DNA of 64,000 nt from Eudorina sp. 2006-703-Eu-15. Its lineage: Eukaryota > Chlorophyta > Chlorophyceae > Chlamydomonadales > Volvocaceae. The stretch is taken from the NCBI GenBank assembly GCA_003117195.1, contig BDSI01000131.1, positions 157,627 through 221,626 of the forward strand. The letters run 5' to 3'. This document shows positions 51,001 through 62,300 of this stretch, in pieces. The translations under genes and the position numbers were made by a program. The notes beneath the pieces are model-generated. The model did no database searches. It was not told the origin of the DNA and was given only the letters and a program-made list of their open reading frames with translations. Numbering within the stretch: position 1 is the stretch's first letter; the number at the start of each line of letters is the position of its first letter.

Positions 51001-54000
51001 CGCGCGGCCTTGCGTCGCCCATAAGCGGTACCGTAAGTTTCGCCTTGCGTGTACGACAAATGGCCCCGCTAACAGAACGAGGCGCTGTACGACATCCACA
51101 ACGGCCATCAACTGGAGCGCCCCACCACTAGTCAGTTCCGGGCGGCGCTCGCCAAGATACGTACGGCAGCATCGGCACTGCTGCAGACGCACAGCCTGCC
51201 GCCGCCCCCTGAATACACCGGCGCCGCCGCGCCGCCGGCTGCTGCCGTACACGGCCGGCCATCGTCGGCCACGGCGCGGGCGCCCGGGGTGTCGGTGCTG
51301 CATCCGGGCCTGAGTTCCATAGCCCGCAACCAGAGCGGCGGTGGCGCGCCCGCCAGCCACTACACCGACCTGGGGGGCGGTGGCAGCGGCGGTGGGGCCA
51401 GCAGCGTCAGTCCGCGCAAAGGTCATGGACGGGGCCAGGCGCCCCGAGCCGTCAAGCAGGTGGCGACACGCAGCCGCGCGCTGCTCATCAGCGGCGTCCA
51501 CATGCGCGCGACTGTGTCGTCTGTGACGGGCGCGCCGGCGCCGGGCGGTGGCGGCGGCGCCGGCGCCGCGGCCCGCCGCCGGCGCCCCTCCTCGCCGTCG
51601 TCACGGGGCGCCGGCGCGCGGCCGCGTCCCGCCATGCGGGCTGTGTCCAAGAGCTCCATCGGATTTTCACACACGCCCGGGCTGCTGCCCAGCAACTCGG
51701 AGGAGGCCGACCTCGTCGGTGTCGGCAGCGCCAGCGTCGGCATCCCGTCGCTACCCAGCGGCGAAGAGTCGTATTCCTCGCTGGCACTGGCCGGGACCGC
51801 CGCCGCCGCCGCCGCGGCCGCGCCTGGCGGTGGGATACCAGATGCGCGGCCCCTCGATGCCGCCCTCGGGGCCACATCCAGGAACGCGAGCCGGTCTCGG
51901 CCGGCGTCGAGGGCCAAGTCCCCAGCGCCAAGGACGTTGGCCGGGACACGGCCGCTATCTCTGGTGGGCTCAACCCCGCTGCGGCCTCACTCCAGCGGCG
52001 CCGACGCCACATCCCCGGAGCCCATCCCGCCGCTACCGTCGGTACCGCTGGTCTCGATGAAGTCCGCGCCGGCGCTAGGTGAGGCATCGAACGGCAGCGG
52101 CAGCAGTCATGACGGTGCCGTACACGCGGCGCCTGGTCCAGCCGCTGCCGTGCGGGCAGCACGCGGCCGCGTGAGTCCGCGCGGCGGCTCTCCGCAGCCA
52201 CCGGAGGCCTGGGACGCGCATGTCGCCGCCATGCTGCAGCGCCATACGGCAGCGGAGATGGTGGTCGTACAACGGTCGTACATGGGCGGCAAGGTTAGCC
52301 ACAGCCAGCGTAACGGGGCCGCCTCGCCGGTGCGCGCCACATCGCCTGACGCGGGGCCGGTGCGGCGCGGCGGCGCGACCGCTGACGGGGCACTGACCGC
52401 ACGAGGTCCGCCGCCGCCGGGGGGCGGCCCCTCCTGGCGGCACGGCAGCCGCCGGAGTGTCGGCGGCATGCATGCCGGCGGCTCAAGCACAGGCGCCGGG
52501 GACGACGCGACGGCGGCAACAGTGATGGCGCCAGTCGTCCTTGTCGACCCACTGCTGGGCCCCGCCGGGACGGAGCTTCCCGAGTTCGTGCCCCTCCCTG
52601 GAGTGATGCCGCGCCTGCAGAGCCGGTACGCGCCCAAGCGGCCCGCGGCCTCGGCTGCGCCGGCGGCGTCAGCAGCCGCCTCCAGCCCGTCGGAGACTCC
52701 GTCACCCTCGGACGCGGTCGCGGCACCAGACCCGCCAGGGAGCCGCCAAACGGCAGGGGAGGACCTCGGGGGGACACAGCGTGCCGGGGGAATGGGACAG
52801 GAGCCGGAGGCGGAGGAGGCGCCGGAGGCGCCGGACGGGGAGCTCCCGGCGCCGGGGGGTGGTGATGGTTTTGGTGCGGAAGTGCAAGCTTGCGCTAACG
52901 CCGACGCCGACGTCGCGGCGGAGGCGGTCGCGGATGCTGATGCTGACGCCTCTGGCTTGGCGGGCATAGCCAGCGGGAGTGATGGCCCCGATGGCTTGAC
53001 TCCTCGCCGGGCTTCCGGCGATGTGGTTGGGGCGGAGGGCGTGACGTCTGTAGCGTCGTCGACGAGGACCTCAGACGCGGACGGCGGGGCTGACCCGCGG
53101 GACCTGCAGCTCGGAGGCAGCAGCCCACGGTAGGGTGCCCTGCGGCGCTGCGAGCAACGAGCGTGCATCGTTGCTTTCTTACTGTGCATGCTTGGCCGCC
53201 GGCGATGTTCTGCTGTGCGCAGCTGTGTGGTGGTGTGTACGGCGGTGTGGGGTGGTGTATGGGGTCGCTCCCGTCCTCTCACCGGGGCACGTGGCATGCT
53301 GCTTGTAGACGCCTCGCGGAGTCGGTCGGGGTCGCTGTCTTTCAACCTACTGCCGCGCTCCCTCCCCACGGCCCCCTGCTTTCCCAGGCCTCACCCGCCG
53401 GCCGAGGACGCGACGACGGCAGCCGTCTCCGTTTCGGGGGACGCAAGGCCTGCGTCCCCGCCAACAATTTCACCCCGCCCGGCCGACGGACCTTCGAGGG
53501 CCGCGGCGCTACAGCCGCCGCCGCCGCGACCGCCGGTGGCAGAGGAGTCGGAGGCGTCCGTGGCAACGACGTCGGTGACGGCCGATGTGCGGTCGCCGCG
53601 CCAAATGCGAATCTTCACTCTGTCCACGGAGGGTTCCGAATCGCCGTCGCGAGCGACGAGCGCTGAATGGTACGACGAGTCGTACCAGGTCCAGCACCTG
53701 GCAGCGGCGGGGCCAGCCGCGGCGGCGCCACCGGAGCGGGGCGTCAGCGGCGGCCAGAGCGCGGCTTCGCCTCGTGAGTGCACCAGCAAGCTCGCCCTGC
53801 TGCAAGTTCGCGACAGCGGCGAGGAGACGGCCGCCTCGGGGGAGGTGCGCGCGGCCGGTGGCGGGCGCCCGCCGTCGCTGGCACCGCTGGGCTACGACGA
53901 GGCGCTGATCGCATCGGGGTTCGGAAAGCCGCAGACGCCGGCACTGGCGAGGATCGAGCGGGGGACCAGCCGCGTGGCGCTCGACGGGCCCTCCCGCCAC

Positions 54001-55650
54001 CACCACATGGGCCTTACCGCCGACGGGTCAACAAGTCGACACGGCGGCGATGGATCTGAGGAGCCTGAGGTGGCGGCGGCGGCGGTGCCGCCAGCACCTG
54101 CGGCGGCGGCCCCTCCACCGCCGATGGCGCTCACAGCCAACCCATACACCGGCGGCGCGGCCAATTTCGTGCTGCCGGCGCCGTCGCGGCTTAAGATCAC
54201 CGTGCCAGGGTTGCCACTTCCTGGCCATTCGCATTACGCCAACCTGCTAGCACCGCCGGCGCCATCACCAACGGGGGCGCAGTCGCAACCTCCGGTGCAC
54301 CCGACCGCGCTGCAGAAGCCGCTGCCGCAGCCGGCTGCCTCCGTCGGACCGGTCTCCCCGCGGAGTATGGCTGCCACGCGCGGCAGCGCCAGCGGGACAG
54401 GCAGTGGCGGCGATGCGGCCGCAGGCGCCTCACGGCACGCAACAAACGGCGCCACGGCCCCGGCGCCGCCGCCGCCCGGTCCGGCCTCGCCGTCGCCGCC
54501 GCTGACGTCGCACGCGTCGCTGCCGCATGGTGTCGCCGGCCTATCAGGTCGTTCGCGGGCGACGCTGCAGCCGTTAGCGTTGGTGCCGCAGCCGCCCGCT
54601 TCCACCGCAGCGTCCGCCGCCACCACCGCGACAGGCGAGCAACTCGACGGGGCGCCCTCTGCGGCCATGGCGGCGGCGGCGCTGTCGCCGGCAGCAGCAT
54701 CGCCGCTGCCACCCGTCCAGGCCGGGAGGTCGCAGGGCCACCTGCCAGTCATTGCCCAGGCGCAGTCGCCGCCGCTCTACCATCCTCACCATCACCACCC
54801 AAATATCGTGTACCAACAGCACCCGCCGCCGCAACAGCAATCGCAGTCGGGCGCGGCAGGCGGCGGGGCCAGTGCGAATGTCAGTCTGAGCGGCCAATCG
54901 ATCAGCGCCGTGCCGCGTGTGCCGACGCTGTCGGTGCTGCAGCTGCCGCCCCTGCGCGAACCGCCGTCGCCGCACCGCGCAGGCGACTCACCCAAGACTG
55001 CACCCCTGACAGCGCCGTCATCCAAGTACAGCGCCGCAGAGCACCTGACTGATGGCATTGGCGGGGTGACGGCGGCTGCTTCGCCACCGCCGCCACGCCG
55101 ACGCTCGGCGGTCGTCGAGTCACTGCCGGCGCTGCCGCTGCGGGTCCACTCGCAGGGTAACCTCGCGCAGCAGCTGCACCACCACCACCATCACCAACAC
55201 CACAACCAGCAGCAGCAGCAGCAGCAGCAGCACGCGCGGGGTCCCGGCGGCGGTGGCGACCATGGTCCACTGCCGCGGGGTGGGCCCTCCCGAGCGCACA
55301 GCAGCGGCTCCGGATTCACTGGCCCTGCTAATCACACAGCGCCAGGAGCCGGTCAGCTGTATGACACCACCTCAGCGCCGCAGCTGCCGTCGGCGATGCC
55401 GCGGCGGGCCGCTTGGGGCAGTGATTCGGCGCCACCGCCGCCGCATGCTGGCATCGGGGGTGCCGCCGCCGCGGCGGCGGCGGTGGCGGCGGCGGCAGCT
55501 GCATTCGCGCCGGCGCCGCCGGCGGCGCCACTGGTCGCCCCGGTGGTGAGCTCGCTGAGCGACCTGCCGGACATTGTGACACTGCTGCTCAGTGAGCCGC
55601 GGCCGTCGGTTCGGACAGGGCCCACCCGCGTACGGAAGATGGATTACTGA
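39004..55650 (+). CDS. Giant EF-hand protein of unknown function with long disordered tail
   Basis: Large multi-exon gene; about 2914 aa if all junctions hold. Exons: 39004-39125, 39541-40582, 41274-41378, 42104-42250, 42529-42693, 43078-43184, 43525-43651, 43950-44006, 44563-44613, 45066-45185, 45436-45523, 45905-46002, 46438-46542, 46658-46885, 47346-47491, 47966-48938, 49290-49758, 50277-50554, 51076-53129, 53388-55650. Phases match and the total length divides by three. Two canonical calcium loops are visible: DDDGSGTLDHSE (about 510-521) and DLDGDGVINWKE (about 546-557). Before them are Ser-rich SFKSRAS repeats and an acidic run. After them comes a conserved-looking helical stretch (NRAEKALNRLPPHLRTKSMGR, LLRASSIAPFLLNTMKR). 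The final 1,800 residues are low complexity, with poly-Asp, His/Gln runs (about 55190-55230) and Pro/Ala. I do not recognise the family beyond a calcium-binding EF-hand pair. It could be two genes if the weak donor GTAGGG at 53130 is not used. Confidence 0.82.
40063..40310 (+). repeat. In-frame SFKSRAS repeat motif in EF-hand protein
   Basis: The nucleotide block TTCAAGTCGCGGGCGAGCA recurs three times (near 40066, 40219 and 40290), encoding (S)SFKSRAS followed by T or N. A degenerate copy (SFKRRAT) lies near 40146. All are in exon 2, spaced by Gly/Ala-rich linkers. Confidence 0.85.
41562..41590. repeat. CCAG tetranucleotide microsatellite in EF-hand intron 3
   Basis: About seven tandem GCCA/CCAG units in the intron between 41378 and 42104. 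Confidence 0.93.
42859..42879. other. 21-bp near-perfect palindrome in EF-hand intron 5
   Basis: GTGGTTGATG and its reverse complement CATCAACCAC are separated by a single T. A second partial copy of the arm (GGTTGATGTCGG) follows directly. The site lies in the intron between 42693 and 43078. Confidence 0.85.
46189..46223. repeat. CAG/CAC trinucleotide tract in EF-hand intron 12
   Basis: GCAGCAGCAGCAGCAGCAGC followed by ACCACCACCGCCACC, in the intron between 46002 and 46438. It is not part of the coding model. Confidence 0.88.
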
Positions 55651-57635
55651 GCTGGCAGAGTGTGAGGGAGGCAGGGGCCTGCACCCTGCTAGTGGGGGGC
55701 CCAGCGGCGATGCAGACGTCAGCCCGGAGCTGCGCTTCAGCCGTATTATTAATCTGATACATACGTATATTGACGGAGAGGCTGCCGTGGGCGCACTGCT
55801 GGCGCTGCTGCGGAGCGCCGGACGGACATGGACGCTTGCTTGGGAGGAAAGAGGATAATGTACGCGACCATCTGCCGCGTATCACGTTTACTGCACCTGC
55901 CTTGATTGCCAAAGGCCTCTCTCTCTCCCTCTCTCCCTCCCTCCTGAGTTGCAAATATGAGTTCTGGCTGATGCTCGGGTGGCGGTAGGATTGGAGGTCG
56001 CGGCTGTGAGGTACAGGGTGAAAAAGACGGACGGGGAAATGGACGGGCCGGTGGCTGTTTGTCCATCACACGGGGCGCGGCGCGTGTGGCGGATTGTGAG
56101 AGCGTGCTTGCGCGGCGCGTTTCTGCACCCCCCCATGGGTTGTTGCAGCGTGCTTCCCACCTGTGGCCTTGGGGATGCCATCGTCCATGGTCAAGGTGGA
56201 GGATAATGATAAGAGAGGGATTAATTTGGTAAAGACAAAGGACAACTCTCTCCCCGGAGCTGTGACTTTCCTTCTTTTGGAGGCGCACATTCCCCGGCGT
56301 GACCTGCAAGACCGCATGCATGCGGCGAGCTCACACTGCACGGGTCTCTCGCTACTCACACTGCACTCCTCGTTGCCGTTTTGATCTGGCGCGTGCCGGG
56401 TCCCGGGCTTGCAGGCGCGCAGCCGTGCTCACACTGTTGTTGACCGCTCACTCGGGATGTCAGGGCGCGAACGCCCTGTCCCCTTGCCATGCGCCAGCGC
56501 CAAGGCGCCATGATGCCCGAAGGGGCCATATCACCCAGACGGAGGCGAGGGAGTTGGAAGCGCCGGCAAACTGGTTAGTGCCCACGCCATCGCGTTGGGC
56601 CCAAGCACCTCACACATCAAGCCGCACACATCGCACCTCACGGCACCTGGCGGCGGCCAGAGGACTGCACAGCGCATCTGGCCTATCGTGGATGTACTCT
56701 GTACGACACGTCACGACAGGGACATGCCTGGGTGTGTGAATGCTAGATTGGGTCCGCCTGGGCTGAGGACGGCATCCGCACGGGTCGTGTGCGACCGTGC
56801 AGCAGCTTGGCGGCGCAGGCGTGGCTTGGCCTTTGGGGCTGCGAGCACTGCTTGACCGCGTGGCTCCCCCCATACCGGGTGCTGTGATTGGCAACGGCTC
56901 CCAAGATGTATGTCCGGCGGGCTGGCGGGTCTCCCAGAGCAGGTTGGACTTGTTGAGGCAGAGTCGGTTGGTGGAGACGGTGGCTGTGGGGCCAATAGGG
57001 GCCATTGCGATGGGGCCGGGATTGCGTCTGAGGGATGGCGCTCGTGACCGAGGTCTCGAGAGCTCCCTCGGTCTCAGTCCGGGCCCGGGGTCGGGCTTAG
57101 CCGCTGCGGGACGCACGGCGGGGCGGGGCGGTGGTGGCGGCGATGTTTACCTGGACCAATCAGACAGGGTTGTGGGCAGGGAGTTACGTTATGAGGGCCG
57201 TTTTTGTGAGCGCATTTCGTGCTGCGGCCTGGGTGCGCATGTGGGGAGGAGACGCACAGCTGAGTCCGCGAGGCGATTGGAGTTGGGGGCCTGAACTGCA
57301 GCAGGGTGGGGAAGATGCCAAGTGGAACCGCGCGCGCTTGGACGCTGCGCGTTGGATGGGGTTTAGCGGGCGTGTCACCGCGGCGTTCGCGTGTCCTCAA
57401 GTGAACGTGGCCGGGATTGTACACCCTGTCAAGATGTGGATATACAGGACATGCAGCACGTCACGTGCTCTGTGCGACTAGCGTTCGCAAGCGCGGAGCG
57501 GCGAAGGTAGCTGTCCTCTTAATTCAGCAATGACGGCAGGTGCTTGTGTGTTTAGAATTGCAACCCGCCCGCCCGCCGTGTGTGTGTGTGTGGAAAGGCA
57601 GTTCGTATAGATACTGAGCCATGACAGGTATGTGC

Positions 57636-57670
<35 letters not shown>

Positions 57671-59332
57671 CGTGCGCGTGTGTGTGCCCCTGGGGCGCAT
57701 CGGAGCCCACGAGCGACCAGGCGTCTCGTCTTGCAAGCCAACCCCTCCCGGCTTAGGTCACCGTGAGAACACGAGGCCGCCCTGGACTGATGCCAAGGTG
57801 GACGGCGTGCATGACGTGCGGATGTGTCATGCTGCGGCGATGCCCTGAAACACAAATGGCTTGCAGCTGTATCCGTATCCGGCTGTTGCGGCCGTTTCGT
57901 TGACCCGAGTGAGCTGGTGTCCGGCTCTGTGTTTCAAATAAAGCCACGAGCGGACGGATGCCGTAACCCTGCATGATGCCCTGCGCTGCGCTGGCATGCT
58001 CTTACGCGACCGCTGAAAACCTTGTCGGGTGCTGGTCATGGTGAGTTGTTGCCTGCAATTAAGCGAAACGTATCCCATGTTGAGGGTGATGCGCCCGTAG
58101 AAAATGGCTGTGCGGGGCACGCGGCGGTTGTGTCGGACAACGTCCTCTGCGGTTAGGTTTCGCTTGGCTTACAGTTTTAGTATTACGCATTGTACACGCA
58201 AACGGGACATAAGAGCTGGTGGGCCGAGCATTGACCCCAATATCCAGGACAGGCCATCCCAGCCCTGATCTCAGCCCATCCAGACAAGGTCGACATGCCA
58301 AGATGGCGAACCCATATGCACAGCCGGTACCCTTCCGGCAAATCTTGGTCTCCATGAGCACGCAATGCAGTCGTTGTGCGTCGGGCACCCGTTGGGCAAG
58401 TGCCTTGAGGGTGGGGACCCTAAGGAGAAGGGCGAAGTGCTCGACGGCATCCCGGAGATAAGGATAACACAATAACTGCGTGTTACTATCAACACGGTAA
58501 ACAGGCCTATCTTCAACTCCCTGAGCAACCGCACAAACTCAATCAATAGTAAATGCTGGCTGCGGCCAACAGCCAGCCGCCGATTTCCGAGCGCAACAGC
58601 CAGGGAATTTCATTGCCTCACACGACTTCCGGATACGGTACAAGCCAGGCATCGCACGATGTAAGGGCAGATGGTTTGTTAGCGGAGAAGGTAGGCCGGT
58701 GTGCATGCGGACCCATCTCTGCATATCAAGACGCATGGCCACTGCCCATCCGCCTCTCGCACCCACAGCGGGCCCCGCCACGCAAACGATTGCCCGCCTG
58801 ACGCACAATCTCGCGCAACCTGCCTCAAAATTACTCATGCTCCAGAAGCTACCGCCGCTGAACAGTTTTCAGCTCCTCATCTGCACTATGCAGGGCCGCA
58901 CCCGGGCACCTGAACTTCACATCGCAAATTAGGCGTTGCCGTGTTCCACCACCGTCTTAAACCATATCCCGCTCGCCGCACAGAACCGCAAGGCTGCTCC
59001 GAGCCATAATCCCGTGACGCGTTCCTCACAACCTACTCTGATTGCTGGTCGCTTTCGCCCGGCCCTCCTCCGATCCGCCTCCCCGCGGGCGGCCCAACTG
59101 CCATCACTCCAACTTCACCTGATCCCCCTCCCTCTGGATCCGCCTGTAACTGTTAGGATGCAGCCGTAGCCGCTCCATCGCATCATTCCGTCATATGCTG
59201 ACGTGTGAGGGGATTGTGTGAAGAGGCACGGAAACCATTTTCACTCCGCGGTGGTCGGGGCAGGCGAACGGGCCGGGCGCGAAGATCCGCCGTCAGATCA
59301 TCGGAGTCACTTCACTAACTTTCCGAGCTCCT
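55651..59332. other. Intergenic interval between convergent EF-hand and carboxypeptidase genes
   Basis: About 3.7 kb that should contain two 3' UTRs. It holds a CTCT-rich stretch (55918-55940) and a TG microsatellite (57639-57687). Open frames up to 190 codons on both strands carry no recognised domain. No RNA gene was seen. Confidence 0.55.
57639..57687. repeat. TG dinucleotide microsatellite
   Basis: A TG run grading into TGCG and TGTGTG, intergenic. A shorter TG run lies about 70 bp upstream at 57580-57594. Confidence 0.95.
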
Positions 59333-62300
59333 TCACAGAGCCGCGCCCGTCAGAAACGACTTCGCCATGTAGGCCGCCCGCGCGGGCTGCACGTACGGCA
59401 CCATGTGACCGGCGCCGCGCACGGTGGCGAACGTGAGACCGTCGTACTCGACCACGTAGCCACCCACCTGGGTCCCGCTGAACCACGGGCGCCAGGCGTC
59501 CTTCTCCTGCGCGTCACAGTTGGCCGAGGTGTTGGGGCCGGGGTACCGGTAGGGCCCTTGCCATGCGCCCCACAATGTGTCCCATACATGTACGGGGAGC
59601 GGAGGAGGTCACCACATCGCAACGCGAGGAACCGTGTTGCAATCACCGAGGTTTCTTCCCTACGCAGCGCCCAACCCCTGTGCCACCTGCAGCCTACTGA
59701 GATCCTTAACCCCACCTTGAGGCGCAGCGAGGCCACCCAGCGGCGGGTGCCCACCACCGGCACGATACCGTCCACGTCGCCGCTGTACACCAGAATGCGC
59801 AGGTTTGTCTGGAGCAGGTGGGACAGGGTCACAGCAGAGCGCAGCACAGATGCAGGAGGGCACGGCAGCCTGGATCGTTTGGGTGTGGTCAACTGCGCGT
59901 GTTAGCGTGCGGCCCCTGCGAGGCCTCGTGCCCAAGGGCGCTGGGGCCACGGGGATGACGGGGGGCGGATATGTGCATGTGGAAAGTGCACCGGGTCCAG
60001 TCGCATCTTCACTGCACCGGCTGCACCGGTGTGCGAAACCCCACGGCAATGCTCCGTATGATATCTGATTGTCCGTGAATGTTTCGGACCCATCCAGCCC
60101 ATTTGAGAATGACTAATGGGTCGTACGCATCTGCCGTCTGTAGGGCGTCAGGACTCTCCCTTCACCAGAACCCGGGCAAAGGCACTTTCCCTGAAGGGCC
60201 TCTTCCCGCGTAATTTTGAATGGTGTTACTCCAGCGCTGGGCAGGGGCCGTTATTCTGTCGACGGGCATTCGTCGGGCGCAGCTATGCCCCGTGCATGAC
60301 ATGCACTCCTGCCCTGCCACCGTCAAACAAAGATATCACACGAACTTGTCAGGCCCGGGAAAGCATTCGCCCATCTACCCGCCTTCCCCGCTCCATCGCG
60401 GCTCCCTTGACCTCATCGCCGGCGGGCCTAGCCTCACCTGCAGCAGGCGGTCGTACTTGGGCAGCATCGACGAGAGCAGATCCTCGCGCGAATACATGAT
60501 CGATCGAGTGCAGTCAGTCCAGCGCCAGGGCAGCTTCACAGTCTGGTTGGCGTGCAGGGCGCGTTGGACCTGGGGCGCGGGTTACGGACGGAGTTTCGTG
60601 GACGGGATGAACACGGAGCAATACTGAGATCACCAAAAAGCCCTAGCATCCTACCCCTGCCGCCTGCACCCTTCCAACTGAGTTGGTTTGGACCAAGGCG
60701 ACACTCTAGCCCGGTGTATCTGTGGCTAGTCTCCTGATGACACCCTCGCACCCAGTAGTCGAGCCGAAATTATGTCGAGTATGCTTTGCAAGCTGCCTTA
60801 GTAAATGGTCAGCTGCCTTGAGACAAAATCAGCTGCCTTGAGAGCATCCGCTCTACACGGCCCGGAATGCTATTGTTAGTCGTACCTCGGGCAAGTTCAG
60901 GTATGTCTCCGCCTCGTCGTCAATGCAGGGGTCGTAATCGGTGTTAGAGCCATCGCCCGCGTACGAAAGCCGTGCATGCTTATACGACATTGCGGACACA
61001 GGCTGCGTCCGTCGCCCTGGCAGCTGGCCCTGCTGCTTCTGCTGCAGACGGCGTGAGGTTGTGCCCGCGCCTGAGAGACACAATCGTAGCGGGGCAAACG
61101 CAGCACCCGGTCGGGGGGCCGGAACTGTCACAACAGAAGTGACCCTTGTACCTCACCGTCGTGTCAACCGCGGCTGTCCACTAATACGGCTTACGATTCT
61201 GATAGTTCGGGCAGCGGCATGTCCGCTATGAGGACTGTGAAGCTTTGGAGCAACCAATTAGCAGCGCCGTCATTCCCAAACGTCCAAACAGCTCTGAAGC
61301 CTACGATTCGGCAGGCAGGTGCGAAGGTGAGAGGAAGGCGACAGCGGGGCGACTCAGGCGCGCTGGTGGTATGATACAGGCAGGCCGCGTCAAGCACCGA
61401 TTGGTCAGCGCTGCTGCCCCCCAAAGCTCACCCTCCGTATAAATGAGCATGTGTCGTATGATGCTCACCATTCCTCTTGCCAAGGGCACTTGCCGCTGCC
61501 GCTGCCAGCGACGCCCTTGCAGTGGGACTGTCGGTGGCGCTGCTGCCGGTGCGGCCACTGATGCCATCGTCCTCTGCATAGCCCCGACCAAGAGCCCATC
61601 CCAGGTTCTCCGCCTGTGCTCAGCAACAGCACAACACATCACATCCCAGCACAGCACATCATCTCGTCAACAATGAAGAGTGCAGCAGTGCAGCGCCGCC
61701 ACGACTTGCACACCACGGGCATAACTAGGGCGCCAGAGATGGGGCCCCATTCTGCACTATTAGTCCCGCAGCACAGCGGCTGGCCTCTAGCCGCCGTACC
61801 TCACCCCACCGTGCGGCGCACCAGTGCCTCATGGTGTACGACACGCGCAAGGATCCAGAACGCACCAAACCTCCGTATCGCTCCCTATCGCTGCCCCCAT
61901 TATCGCGCCCGACTAGCCTTCCCGCGTGGCCATCAGCAGGCTACGGGCGCACAACACCCGGTACCATGGCTAAACGTGCACTGCTGATGTTCTGGCAACC
62001 CTGGACCCTAAGGCGCGCCCGCGGCAGCTCCGCCCGACCCGACAGCACCTGGCGGCGCAGGCCGAGCGGCTCGTCGCACAAATCTGCGTAGATCTCGTAG
62101 ATGTTGATGGATCCCAACTCATCAAAGGCCCTGCATGTCCGACAACCCACAAATCATCGCGGCAACATTCGTCGCGAAGTGAGCTGTGGTAAGTGGCTAG
62201 GCAGCAACGCTTCAATGGCATGAGGGCCGCGTATCTTGGCCGCACGCGCCCGGGGATGCCGGTCTGGTTGCTGCGCTGCTCAACAGCCCGAACAACAACT

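Noticed and set aside
52107..53369. 420-codon frame on the minus strand
   Set aside because: Antisense of the EF-hand exon 19, which has matching splice phases on the plus strand; no domain in the antisense frame.
58059..58546. Overlapping minus-strand frames of 90-137 codons
   Set aside because: No conserved domain recognised and no splice structure; treated as chance frames in the convergent gap.
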